From positions 21,931 through 85,930 of the forward strand of contig JAUQWO010000050.1 of NCBI GenBank assembly GCA_030835135.1: a DNA stretch of 64,000 nucleotides, read 5' to 3'. Position 1 is the stretch's first letter; each line of letters starts with the position of its first letter. The notes beneath the pieces are model-generated. The model was given only the letters and a program-made list of their open reading frames with translations. It was not told the origin of the DNA and searched no databases. Origin of the DNA: Bacteroidota bacterium (GTDB lineage Bacteria; Bacteroidota; Ignavibacteria; UBA10030; UBA6906). Of this stretch, positions 43,888 through 52,156 are shown piece by piece. Both the position numbers and the translations under genes were made by a program.

Positions 43888-46159
43888 TAAACAGCTCCCC
43901 CTGTTCTCTCACATGGCGCCGTGCAACCGGCCGATGGATCCTCGGCGGCACAGGATACCACATGTTCTTGAGCGTCTCCGCATCGTAGCCGAACGGAAAG
44001 AGCAACGTCTCCACGGCCTTCAACGTCATCTCCGTGTACTTCACGATGTCGTACCCGTCATCGAGTGAGTACAACGCCACCGCCTTTGCCTTCTCCGGAT
44101 GCCGCTTCCCCGTGGCATCGATGATGATGTACTCCACCGACTCGCCCGGCGCAAGATGCACGCCGGCCTCGGCAAGGGCCTGCGCCACGATGGCGTTCGC
44201 GCTCCTGTTCGTATACTCGTCCGCCTCCTGCGACAGATGCCGGCGGACGACAAGATCGAGCGGGTCCGCCTTGCCCGAGCGCAAGAGGTCCAGCGACTCC
44301 TTTGCCTTCGCCAGCACCGCCGGCAACAACCCGCGCAGGTCCGCCACGGTCTTGCCTTCGCCGAGGATCTTCAGCAACTCGCCCTGCACCCGCTTGATGA
44401 ACACCGGCGTGTCGCGCCGGCGGATCTCGATCCCGCGGATCTTGATCTCGTTGTTCGTGTACCATCCGACATACCGGTTCGCTGTCGGGATGCGCGGGTC
44501 CATCTTGGAGGGCGGATACAGGATCCAGTTGTAGATCCCCTCCAGCGAGATATCGATGCCCACCTTCTCGCTCACCTCGCGGGCGAGCGCCTCGTAGTCC
44601 GCCTCCGTCGCCCCGGAGCGCTTCAACCACATGCAATCCACGATGGCGTGGATGAAATGGAACCCATGCCCCTCGGCGATCTCCTTGGCCTGCAGGATCG
44701 CATCGCGCGAAAAGGCGTTCACGGATTCATGCGCCTCGATACGCCCGAACCGCGCGTTCTTATAGCCGAGATAGCCGAAACAGGTGACCAGCATCCACTT
44801 GAGCGCTGTCTGCCGGTGATCGTAGAGCGTCCACCGCGGGTCCTTCAACGCCTTGAGACGCTTCTTCTCTTTCTTATAGATCCCCCGCCTGCGCACCACG
44901 GTGCGCAGGGTCGCCGCCACGATCCCCTCCCGCTTCTCGCAGATGGTGTACCCCAGTTCCGGCACCGCGGTGTTCCTGCAACAGCGGCAGTTGACGGTCT
45001 CGGGCGATACGTTGTGCGTGACCATGATCGTGGGGTACATCGAGACAAAGTCCATCTCCGCGACCTCTTCGTGATACCCCATCTCGGGCTGGAAGATCAA
45101 TCCGCCGCGGTCGGCGAGCAGCAGGATGTCCGCCGATTTGAAATCCTCCGGCTCGCGCTTGTGCGCCGGAATGAGATACCCATGCCGGTACGCCCAGGAG
45201 AGCTGCATGCTGGAGAGTGCGGTGCCGATGGTGGCACGCGACTGGTGCTGTACGGGAAGCTGTGTGAGCCGCGCGATCTCCGTCACGCCATCCAGACTCG
45301 CCTCCCCCATCATGAACGAGTTCTCGATGTCCAGGTGCCAGCGCCCGGCGAGTTCGAAGGCCCCGTCCTTGTGCACGATCTTCCCGTAGGCGAAGTAGCT
45401 GGAGGCATGCGACGTGATGTACCCGCTCCCGGCATCGCGGTTGAGCGACAACGGCACCTGATGCTCCGCGGCGAGGCGCGTGAGCATGGGGAGCAACACG
45501 GCATCGCCGTACTCCGTCAGGATCACATCCGGGTCGCACCGCTGCAGGTGCCGCTCCAGCGACGACAGCACATCGTGCGGGTCGCTGCTTTCCAGGCCAT
45601 ACGTGGAGCCGTCGTACGTGATCTCGAGCTGCAGGTTCTTCCGGAACTTCGGCGAAACGACGTCCGGACGGTTCTTGAGCGTGAGGATCGTCAGCGGCGG
45701 GAACGTATATTCCATCGCATCATTGGCGTCCTGCAACTGCCACGCGAGCAGACACCCATCGGGAGCCAGTTCGTACGTGCCAAAGGCCAGCGGGAAGAGC
45801 CCGGTGTCATACAGGAACAGCTGGGCGATGGGGATATCGGAATTGAAGAAGACGTAATGCGGAAGGTGCTGTTCCAGGAGCCGGACCACGTTCTTGAAGT
45901 GGGCGGTACTGCCGACGGTCACCTGGAGCACAGGCCAGTCGGTGTTGCTGTAGATCTCGCGTTTCGTCGCCGACCGGACCGTGACCGGAAAGGTACGCAG
46001 GAGCCGGGCGATGCGGTCAGCGTGCCGGACATCGAGATGCAGATACAGCGAGGGGGTGAACCGTGCGTAGCCCCGGTGCTTGCGCCCCTCGGCATCCACG
46101 AACCAGAGCGTGATGCCGTCGGCGGACGGATAGAGGTCGAAGAGCCAGGCAGTGAACAT
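43865..46159 (-). CDS. Family-B DNA polymerase homologue with degenerate motif C and exonuclease (PolB2-like)
   Basis: 764 aa. Polymerase motif A is kept (EMDFVSMYPTIMVTHN near residue 369), as is motif B (RQTALKWMLVTCFGYLG near 455). Motif C, normally YGDTDS, reads HAIVDCMWLKR, losing the first aspartate. The exonuclease I motif (normally DIE) reads LQLEITYDG, losing the aspartate, though a TEYGD segment remains where ExoII is expected. This combination is typical of the inactivated PolB2 group reported mainly from archaea. It is third in a minus-strand cassette (RecA-like, small protein, polymerase). A zinc-like CRCC pair lies after motif A. Catalytic activity is doubtful; structural or DNA-binding roles are likely. 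Confidence 0.82.
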   Translation of the reverse strand: MFTAWLFDLYPSADGITLWFVDAEGRKHRGYARFTPSLYLHLDVRHADRIARLLRTFPVTVRSATKREIYSNTDWPVLQVTVGSTAHFKNVVRLLEQHLPHYVFFNSDIPIAQLFLYDTGLFPLAFGTYELAPDGCLLAWQLQDANDAMEYTFPPLTILTLKNRPDVVSPKFRKNLQLEITYDGSTYGLESSDPHDVLSSLERHLQRCDPDVILTEYGDAVLLPMLTRLAAEHQVPLSLNRDAGSGYITSHASSYFAYGKIVHKDGAFELAGRWHLDIENSFMMGEASLDGVTEIARLTQLPVQHQSRATIGTALSSMQLSWAYRHGYLIPAHKREPEDFKSADILLLADRGGLIFQPEMGYHEEVAEMDFVSMYPTIMVTHNVSPETVNCRCCRNTAVPELGYTICEKREGIVAATLRTVVRRRGIYKKEKKRLKALKDPRWTLYDHRQTALKWMLVTCFGYLGYKNARFGRIEAHESVNAFSRDAILQAKEIAEGHGFHFIHAIVDCMWLKRSGATEADYEALAREVSEKVGIDISLEGIYNWILYPPSKMDPRIPTANRYVGWYTNNEIKIRGIEIRRRDTPVFIKRVQGELLKILGEGKTVADLRGLLPAVLAKAKESLDLLRSGKADPLDLVVRRHLSQEADEYTNRSANAIVAQALAEAGVHLAPGESVEYIIIDATGKRHPEKAKAVALYSLDDGYDIVKYTEMTLKAVETLLFPFGYDAETLKNMWYPVPPRIHRPVARRHVREQGELFNSSREAG

Positions 46160-46199
46160 ATGAATGAAGGGACAAGGACAATGGGGAAAAAGAAACCGA

Positions 46200-46559
46200 T
46201 CATATACTCAGACTCTGCGACGCATCCTGCATGTCATCTCCCACGCCCCGGATGCTTTGCCCATTCCCGCTCCCGTTCCCATTCCCGTTGTCGTTTCCGG
46301 TCCCCTTTTCCTTGTGCCCTGTGCATCGTCGTTCCAGGTCCGCGATTCTCCTCTGTTGCGCCACCAGCATGGCCATCACGATGCTTTCGAACGGAATGGG
46401 GCGGGCAGCATAGGCGCTGCCGGCCAGCTGCAGACGCGCGACGCGGAACAGATCGTCCAGCGCGTCCTGATCCTCTTTGCGCAACCCGCGGCGGAACTTG
46501 GACCAGCTGTCCATTTCCTGCTGCAGGACCATCGTGAATGTCGGTACTGTGCGGCCCAC
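46200..46559 (-). CDS. Small helical protein of the PolB2 cassette
   Basis: 119 aa with GTG start preceded by GAGGATACC. The first 75 residues look like a compact helical unit (QQEMDSWSKFRRGLRKEDQDALDDLFRVAR...), rich in charged residues with hydrophobic spacing. The C-terminal 40 residues are low-complexity (Gly/Asn repeats) and encoded by a repeat shared with the next gene. It is 41 bases upstream of the polymerase gene. I recognise no family. It may be a bridging subunit between polymerase and RecA-like protein. Confidence 0.7.
   Translation of the reverse strand: MGRTVPTFTMVLQQEMDSWSKFRRGLRKEDQDALDDLFRVARLQLAGSAYAARPIPFESIVMAMLVAQQRRIADLERRCTGHKEKGTGNDNGNGNGSGNGQSIRGVGDDMQDASQSLSI
46203..46335. 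repeat. Degenerate direct repeat encoding a low-complexity C-terminal tail (copy 1)
   Basis: Bases 46203-46335 and 46580-46712 share blocks AGACTCTGC, CATCT(C/G)CCA, CCCCGG, CCCCTTTTCC and GTGCCCTG in the same order, about 375 bases apart. Each lies at the 3' end of a minus-strand gene and in both genes CAGAGTCTG encodes the Gln-Ser-Leu near the C-terminus. Confidence 0.6.
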
Positions 46560-46579
46560 GGTATCCTCAAAGTATAGTG

Positions 46580-46712
46580 CTATGCGACCAGACTCTGCAG
46601 CTCACCCTGCACACCATCTGCCATGCCCCGGCTGTGGTGCCCGCTATCGTTCTCCCCCTGCCCCTCCTTCATGCTGCTGTGCCTCTTCCCCTTTTCCCGG
46701 TGCCCTGCCATC
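46580..46712. repeat. Degenerate direct repeat (copy 2)
   Basis: Partner of the repeat at 46203-46335; it covers the stop codon and tail codons of the RecA-like gene. Confidence 0.6.
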
Positions 46713-47299
46713 ATGCCGCTCGGCCCTGTGCCATGTTCCCTGTGCCCGATCCGTTTCATATCGAACACTTTGTCCATCCCTCCCATCACCCCCGGCAGAA
46801 GGCCGCGGCGGGCAGGAGGCACGGGTCCGACATCGGTGGACGCCACCAGCACCGAAACACCATCCCGCTTCAGCCCCTGCAACGCCTGCATCATCCGCTG
46901 CACGCCGAGACGCACATCGCGCAACGGCGCCTGCTCGTCATAGAACGTATCCAGCAATCCGAAGATGAGCACCACGGGCGACTTGCGGTCGCGGACGAAC
47001 GCCCGCAACCGTTCGGCGATCACGGCCTCCATCTGATAGCAGGTGAACGCACGGGAGACGAAAATATTGCGGAGCAACTCGTCCGGCGTGCACCGCCCTC
47101 CCGCCGTCCGCCGCGCAAACTCCGCCAGCCCGTACAGATCGAACCGGTTGCTGCCATCCACCAGCGTCACGGGAACGCCCTGCACGAGCGTGTACCCGGC
47201 CGCGATCAGCGCAAGCCGGAAAACACTGCTGTCGCCATGCACGCCATACAGCGTGCCCGGCGGTGCCGCACGGAATTGCTCGACGATGCTCAGATGCAT
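46580..47299 (-). CDS. RecA-fold protein with destroyed ATP site (PolB2 cassette)
   Basis: About 239 aa, opening LSIVEQFRAAPPGTLYGVHG. The P-loop position reads GVHGDSSVF, without the lysine and following serine or threonine of GxxxxGK[ST]. Next come the RecA-like PVTLVDGSNRFDLYGLAEFAR and, where Walker B should be, PVVLIFGLLDTFYDE, where the hydrophobic run ends in glycine instead of aspartate. ATP use is therefore doubtful. It resembles degenerate RecA-like partners such as ImuA in layout only. An in-frame GTG at 47341 is an alternative start. The C-terminal tail is low-complexity and repeats that of the small protein downstream. Confidence 0.72.
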   Translation of the reverse strand: MHLSIVEQFRAAPPGTLYGVHGDSSVFRLALIAAGYTLVQGVPVTLVDGSNRFDLYGLAEFARRTAGGRCTPDELLRNIFVSRAFTCYQMEAVIAERLRAFVRDRKSPVVLIFGLLDTFYDEQAPLRDVRLGVQRMMQALQGLKRDGVSVLVASTDVGPVPPARRGLLPGVMGGMDKVFDMKRIGHREHGTGPSGMMAGHREKGKRHSSMKEGQGENDSGHHSRGMADGVQGELQSLVA

Positions 47300-47356
47300 G
47301 CTCACGGTCCTGTCCGACTCCTCTCTCCGGGGCCGTCCCACCGGCCGCCCGCAGAA

Positions 47357-47411
47357 CGATACGACATATTTGTCATGCTGTCAAGAGCAAAGTAACAAAA
47401 ATGTCGTATCG
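47357..47411. promoter_or_regulatory. 11-bp perfect inverted repeat in the divergent promoter of the PolB2 cassette
   Basis: CGATACGACAT at 47357-47367 and ATGTCGTATCG at 47401-47411 are perfect inverted copies 33 bases apart. Between them lies GACATATTTGTC, another short dyad, and AT-rich sequence suitable for promoters in both directions. The left arm is nearest the RecA-like gene, the right arm is on the YIP1 side. Likely a regulator binding site. Confidence 0.55.
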
Positions 47412-47509
47412 CAGATTGCTTCTGGAACCCGCTTTTCCTATCTTGCAACGGGGGTCCGTTGCACCTACGGCACACGATCGCATACCGGCGCACGATACCA
47501 CAGGATCAA

Positions 47510-48226
47510 ATGTCCACCCGCGAGAGAGTGATCGCATTCTTCATCGCACCCGCACGATTCTGTGCGGATGTCTGCGATTCGCCGTACATCGAGATCGACT
47601 GGCGCATCCCCGTCACGGTCTTCGTCGTGGTGACGCTGATCCTCCGGCAGGCCATGCTGACCAACCCCGCGCTGACCGGACAGATGCAGGCGAAGATCAC
47701 CGAAGAGATCAACGCCGCAGTCACCACCAGTCAGATGTCGCAGGAAGAGGCCGATCAGGCACGGACCTTCGCCACCCCGGGCAGCACGCCGTTCGAGGTG
47801 TTCCTGGCGATCCTGATGTCCATCGCCGCACCGCTCCTTCTGTTCGGGCTCTCCCTGATCTACTGGCTCCTCGGCCGGGTGAGCATGGGCAGCGAGACAC
47901 CGTACGCCAAGGTGGTGGAACTGGTCGGGATCACATTCTTTGTCAATACGATCGAGGCGGTCGTCACCGCGGTGCTCATGAACGCGACCGGGTCCGTTGC
48001 GGCATCGCCGAGTCTCGCACTCGCCGCGCCGGCACTCGATCCGGAGAGCGGCACATTCCTGGCACTCACGCTCGCCAATCCGTTCCGGGTCTGGGACCTG
48101 ACGCTCATGAGCATTGGACTCTCACGGCTCTTCCAGCGCGACCTCCCCAAAGTGGCGGTGATCGTGTTCACACTCTGGATCGTCTGGTCCGCCGCAACGA
48201 TCATCGTCGGCATCCGTCTGGTCTGA
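47510..48226 (+). CDS. YIP1-family integral membrane protein
   Basis: 238 aa. About five transmembrane helices: FFIAPARFCADV with PVTVFVVVTLIL near residues 28-48, AILMSIAAPLLLFGLSLIYWLL near 103-124, ELVGITFFVNTIEAVVTAVL near 143-162, WDLTLMSIGLSRLF and VAVIVFTLWIVWSAATIIVGI at the end. An acidic soluble loop (residues 52-90) lies between helices. YIP1-like domains occur in bacterial membrane proteins of unknown role. Starts at ATG 47510, divergent from the PolB2 cassette. Confidence 0.8.
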   Translation: MSTRERVIAFFIAPARFCADVCDSPYIEIDWRIPVTVFVVVTLILRQAMLTNPALTGQMQAKITEEINAAVTTSQMSQEEADQARTFATPGSTPFEVFLAILMSIAAPLLLFGLSLIYWLLGRVSMGSETPYAKVVELVGITFFVNTIEAVVTAVLMNATGSVAASPSLALAAPALDPESGTFLALTLANPFRVWDLTLMSIGLSRLFQRDLPKVAVIVFTLWIVWSAATIIVGIRLV

Positions 48227-48243
48227 GAGCAGCAGGAGGGATC

Positions 48244-49254
48244 GTGGGAAAGGCACGCAAGCTGAAGACCGGAGAGACTCTCCCGCTGTTCGAAGCGGCG
48301 ACCGCTCCTCCCGCCGGGACGGGTGCATACGCCGCGGCGAACGCAGGCCGCCTGCGGCACTGGGCGGCCCGCGGCATCTTCTTCGGCACCTCCTCCTGGA
48401 AATATCCGGGATGGAAAGGAATGGTGTACACGCGGAGCTACCCCTCCAAACGCGACTTCGAGCAGGAATGCCTCGCGGAATACGCCACGATCTTCCCCAC
48501 GGTGTGCGCTGATTTCGCGCTCTACGATTTCCCGAAGCCGCTGCAGATGCGCGCGTTCCACGAGAGCACACCGGACGAGTTCACGGTCTCGTTCAAGGTC
48601 ACGGACCGCATCACGATCAAACGCTACCCCGATCTGCCACGTCACGGGTCGAACGCCGGTACCGTCAACCCCGACTTCCTGAATTTCACGCTCTTCGAAG
48701 ACGCCTTCCTCCGCCCTCTCGAAGAACTCAAGGGCAAGGTCGGCGTGATCATCTTCGAGTTCTCGACATTCTATCCGTCGATGGGCATCACGCTGCCGGT
48801 GTTCCTGTCGCTGCTCGATCCGTTCCTCGCGCGGCTGCCATCGTCGTACCGCTTCGCCGTGGAGATACGGAATGCGGATTTCCTGACGCCGGATTACCTC
48901 AACCTGTTGCAGGCCCACGGCGTGGCGCACGTGCTGAACAGCTGGAGCCGGATGCCCCCGCTGGAAGAACAGCTCGCACGCCCGGAAAGTCTCCCCGCAC
49001 CGTTCTCGGCCGTGCGCGCCCTGTTGAAACCGGGACGCACCTACCAGGATGCGGTGGACACCTTCCAGCCGTACGACCGGGTCCAGGAGCCGCTCCCTGC
49101 GATCCGGCAGGCACTTGCGGACACCGTTGTGCGTTGTATGAAAGAGGACAAAAAGCTGTACGCGTACGTCAACAACCGGGTCGAAGGCAACTCACCGAAG
49201 ACCATCGAGGCCATTCTTGACATCCTTGCCCAGTATCCCTTCGAAAAACTCTGA
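48244..49254 (+). CDS. DUF72 domain protein
   Basis: 336 aa from GTG at 48244, preceded by GGAGGG. Family landmarks are IFFGTSSWKYPGWKGMVY near residue 40, ALYDFPKPLQM, FTVSFKVTDRIT, EFSTFYPS, VEIRNADFLTP and YAYVNNRVEGNSP. DUF72 (YecE-type) is a TIM-barrel-like family of unknown function. The N-terminal 30 residues are a longer leader than usual. It overlaps the next gene by up to 38 bases. Confidence 0.85.
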   Translation: MGKARKLKTGETLPLFEAATAPPAGTGAYAAANAGRLRHWAARGIFFGTSSWKYPGWKGMVYTRSYPSKRDFEQECLAEYATIFPTVCADFALYDFPKPLQMRAFHESTPDEFTVSFKVTDRITIKRYPDLPRHGSNAGTVNPDFLNFTLFEDAFLRPLEELKGKVGVIIFEFSTFYPSMGITLPVFLSLLDPFLARLPSSYRFAVEIRNADFLTPDYLNLLQAHGVAHVLNSWSRMPPLEEQLARPESLPAPFSAVRALLKPGRTYQDAVDTFQPYDRVQEPLPAIRQALADTVVRCMKEDKKLYAYVNNRVEGNSPKTIEAILDILAQYPFEKL

Positions 49255-49579
49255 CCGGGCGGGTTCTGCCCCCGCTCCCGCACGCCAGCTGGTGCATCCC
49301 GTGTCAGCATTTCTGCTGATCGCGGTGGATGCGCTCTGGTCCGTACCGGACATGGCCGCATTCGCATGGATCCTCACTATCCCCCTCTGTTTCCTTGCGG
49401 TCGGCGTACCCACATTCCTGATCCAGCGCTTTCTCGCGAAGAACACAACGATGCAGTCACTCGGCGTCGCCTTCGTCCTCGGCACCCTTGCCGCCATCCC
49501 TACACCGATCATGGGGACCGCCGTCGGCGCGATCCTCCTGACCATCGCCGGCCTCCGTTCGCTCGGGGGTGCGCGATGA
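49217..49579 (+). CDS. Small membrane protein of unknown function
   Basis: Up to 120 aa with a TTG start at 49217, or about 95 aa from GTG 49292. It has two or three hydrophobic helices (AFLLIAVDALW, WILTIPLCFLAVGVPTFLI and SLGVAFVLGTLAAI-PTPIMGTAVGAILL). The stop overlaps the start of the DUF4230 gene by four bases. The conserved part begins near HPVSAFLLIAVD, so the shorter start is plausible. No motif recognised. Confidence 0.65.
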   Translation: MTSLPSIPSKNSDRAGSAPAPARQLVHPVSAFLLIAVDALWSVPDMAAFAWILTIPLCFLAVGVPTFLIQRFLAKNTTMQSLGVAFVLGTLAAIPTPIMGTAVGAILLTIAGLRSLGGAR

Positions 49580-50232
49580 CCCCGGCGGATGACATGCCCC
49601 GCAGTGCACGTGCGGTCGCGATCGCCGGCATCCTCGCGGCGATCCTCCTGATCGGCGGCAGCTTCGTCGCCTACCGCCTCTTTGTCCAGGCCCCGGCGGA
49701 ACTCGCACGCGTCACCGCCGACGGCATCCGCGCGATCTTCCAGGTCACCCCACGGGTGACCGTCAACCAGACCGTCATCATCGAACAGGCATCGCCGATC
49801 CTCGAGATCGCCACCATCGCACGCCCGATGCTGATCGACCACCAGTGGTCCCACTCCTGGCTCGGCAGCACGAAGACCATCCACGTCCGCGGCACGTTCA
49901 CCGCCAAGGCGGGATACAACCTGAAGGAACCGTTCGCCATCACGATCACGCACGACCCGTTGCGTGTCACCGCACGGCTCCCCGAGCCACGCCTCCTCTC
50001 CGTGCAAATGGATTCCTTCACGGTCGTCACAGATGAAAGCGGGTGGTGGAATCGCATCACCGCGGAAGACCGCTCTCAGGCCGTGACCACGCTGCAGGCA
50101 CTCGCACGCAGCAAGGCGGAGTCGTCAGGGATCCTCAACGATGTCCGATCGGGAGCCGAAGACCGGATCCGGGAATTGGTGGAACGGAACGGGGCCGAGG
50201 TGCTCTTCGCCGCGCCGGAGAAGCCGCAGTGA
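49576..50232 (+). CDS. DUF4230 domain protein
   Basis: 218 aa. One N-terminal membrane helix (AIAGILAAILLIGGSFVAY) then a DUF4230-type region: VNQTVIIEQASPILEIATIARPMLIDHQWSH, SWLGSTKTIHVRGTFTAKAGYNL and RLPEPRLLSVQMDSF. Function of DUF4230 is not established. It is coupled to the membrane protein upstream (ATGA) and to the helicase downstream (GTGA). Confidence 0.8.
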   Translation: MTPADDMPRSARAVAIAGILAAILLIGGSFVAYRLFVQAPAELARVTADGIRAIFQVTPRVTVNQTVIIEQASPILEIATIARPMLIDHQWSHSWLGSTKTIHVRGTFTAKAGYNLKEPFAITITHDPLRVTARLPEPRLLSVQMDSFTVVTDESGWWNRITAEDRSQAVTTLQALARSKAESSGILNDVRSGAEDRIRELVERNGAEVLFAAPEKPQ

Positions 50233-51215
50233 AGACGTACCTCCTCCGGAAGAACCCGACCGACGTTGCACCGCCCTCCACGGACCGGAAGTTCCTGATC
50301 GACTACAAGAAGGAGCTGAATCCGGCGCAGTATGCCGCCGCGACGTCCGTGAACGGTCCGCACCTGATCGTTGCAGGTGCCGGCACCGGCAAGACACGCA
50401 CGATCACCTTTCGCGTGGCGTATCTCGTCGAGCTGGGCGTGAAACCGGAGAGCATCCTCCTCCTCACTTTCACCCGTCGCGCCGCCCAGGAGATGCTCCG
50501 CCGCGCCACGATGCTCCTCGATGCGCGCTGCGAACGCGTCGCCGGCGGCACATTCCATTCCTTCGCGAACATGGTCCTGCGGCAGTACGCCCCGCTCCTC
50601 GGCTTCCAGTCGTCCTTCAGCATCCTGGACCAATCCGATGCCGAGGACGTGGTGAACCTCCTCCGCACGCGTCTGAAACTCGATACGCGAGAACGGCGCT
50701 TCCCCCGGAAGCAGACCCTCTTCGATATCTTCTCGCGCGTCGTGAACACCGGCGTGCCGCTGCGCGATGTGCTCACGGAGGACTATCCGCATTTCACGGA
50801 ACTCCTGCCCGAGATCGAAGCGCTGATGAAGGCCTACACGGCGTACAAGGCCGGCCACGATCTCATGGATTATGACGACCTGCTCGTCCACCTGCGCACC
50901 CTGCTCCGTGACCACGAGCGGGTGCGCGATGCCCTCGCCGAACGGTACAAGTATGTCATGGTGGATGAGTATCAGGATACGAACCGTGTGCAGGCGGAGA
51001 TCGTCTGGCTGCTCGGACACAAGTACGGCAACGTGATGGTGGTGGGCGACGATGCGCAGGCGATCTATGCCTTCCGGGGGGCGACCGTGCAGAACATCCT
51101 GGAGTTCCCCGAACAGTATCCCGGCAGCACGATCATCAAGCTCGAAGAGAACTACCGCAGCACCCAGCCGATCCTCGACCTGACCAATGAGATCCTCCGG
51201 AGGGCGCGCGAATGA
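50229..51215 (+). CDS. UvrD/PcrA-type helicase, N-terminal half (split gene)
   Basis: 328 aa starting at GTG 50229. It contains the first half of an SF1A helicase: Q-motif LNPAQYAAA, Walker A AGAGTGKTRT near residue 50, motif Ia, motif II MVDEYQDTN near 242, motif III GDDAQAIYAFRGA near 270 and motif IV LEENYRST near 305. It stops right after NEILRRARE, where intact homologues continue with a KYTKxLFT-like stretch. The missing RecA-like domain 2 is encoded at 52153 after an intervening methyltransferase gene. Acts, if functional, as one subunit of a two-part helicase. Confidence 0.88.
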   Translation: MKTYLLRKNPTDVAPPSTDRKFLIDYKKELNPAQYAAATSVNGPHLIVAGAGTGKTRTITFRVAYLVELGVKPESILLLTFTRRAAQEMLRRATMLLDARCERVAGGTFHSFANMVLRQYAPLLGFQSSFSILDQSDAEDVVNLLRTRLKLDTRERRFPRKQTLFDIFSRVVNTGVPLRDVLTEDYPHFTELLPEIEALMKAYTAYKAGHDLMDYDDLLVHLRTLLRDHERVRDALAERYKYVMVDEYQDTNRVQAEIVWLLGHKYGNVMVVGDDAQAIYAFRGATVQNILEFPEQYPGSTIIKLEENYRSTQPILDLTNEILRRARE

Positions 51216-52156
51216 CCCCCCGCCCCCTCGCCGCGCTCCTCGCACAGCGCGGCACACTCATCCTCGATGGCGCACTGGGAACCGAGCTGCAACGCCGCGG
51301 CGTCGATACCGGTCTCCCGCTGTGGTCCGCGAAGGTCCTCCTGGATGCACCGGAGGTCCTGCTGCAGATCCATCAGGACCACATCGGCGCGGGCGCCGAT
51401 ATCATTGCGGCGAACACCTGGCGAACGACGGCACGGACATTCCATCGCGCCGGCTATCCCGACCGTTCCGCCGATCTCACCGCGAAGGCGATCGCCATCG
51501 CCATGGAAGCCCGCGGCTCACGCCCCGGCCGCCCCGTCCTGGTGGCCGGATCCATGGGGCCCCTGGAGGATTGCTACCGACCGGCCCTCGTGCCACCCGA
51601 CATCGAACTGCGGGTCGAACATGCGGAACATGCCGGCCGTCTCGCTGCCGCCGGTGTGGATATCATCATGCTCGAGACCTTCGGGATGATCCGTGAGGCC
51701 CGCATCGCATGCCAGGCAGCACTCGCCACGGGCAAGGAGGTCATCCTCAGTTTCCTCTGCCGGGCCGATGGGTGCCTGTACAGCGGCGAACCGCTGGCGG
51801 ATGCGATCGCCGCCACGGCCGACCTTCCGGTCGCCGGACTCAGCATCAACTGCGCACCGGCACGGTCACTCACGCGGCTTGTGGATGACCTCCGCACCTG
51901 CGTAGCTCGTACTCGTCACGATGGACTCACGTGTCTCATGGCCTACGGCAACGTCGGACGCGAGGGCGGCGAGAACGACGATGTGTTCGTCACGACCGTG
52001 TCGCCCGTCGAATATGGCGTGCTCGCACTCTCCTGGCTGGACCATGGCGCGCGGATCATCGGAGGATGCTGCGGCACCACGCCGGATCACATTGCCGCCG
52101 TGCGCGATGCGCTCGCCGGCTCCCGGACCCCGCCGCCGGAGGGAGCCGCGGTATGA
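51212..52156 (+). CDS. Homocysteine S-methyltransferase inserted in the helicase gene
   Basis: 314 aa. It starts with LILDGALGTELQRRGVD, then GADIIAANTWRTT, ETFGMIREA, and the zinc-ligand cysteines in SINCAP near residue 212 and GGCCGTTPDHI near residue 290. Such enzymes transfer a methyl group to homocysteine to form methionine. It begins with ATGA overlapping the stop of the helicase N-half and ends with ATGA overlapping the start of the C-half. It appears complete, and its function is unrelated to helicase activity. Confidence 0.9.
   Translation: MTPRPLAALLAQRGTLILDGALGTELQRRGVDTGLPLWSAKVLLDAPEVLLQIHQDHIGAGADIIAANTWRTTARTFHRAGYPDRSADLTAKAIAIAMEARGSRPGRPVLVAGSMGPLEDCYRPALVPPDIELRVEHAEHAGRLAAAGVDIIMLETFGMIREARIACQAALATGKEVILSFLCRADGCLYSGEPLADAIAATADLPVAGLSINCAPARSLTRLVDDLRTCVARTRHDGLTCLMAYGNVGREGGENDDVFVTTVSPVEYGVLALSWLDHGARIIGGCCGTTPDHIAAVRDALAGSRTPPPEGAAV

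Noticed and set aside
44099..46537. 812-codon plus-strand ORF opposite the polymerase gene
   Set aside because: Composition is Arg/His/Asp-rich and it mirrors codon structure of the polymerase frame; no motif.
48244..49254. Fusion of DUF72 with an upstream region back to 47263
   Set aside because: The upstream frame runs antisense or out of frame through the RecA-like and YIP1 genes; GGAGGG and GTG at 48244 mark the start.
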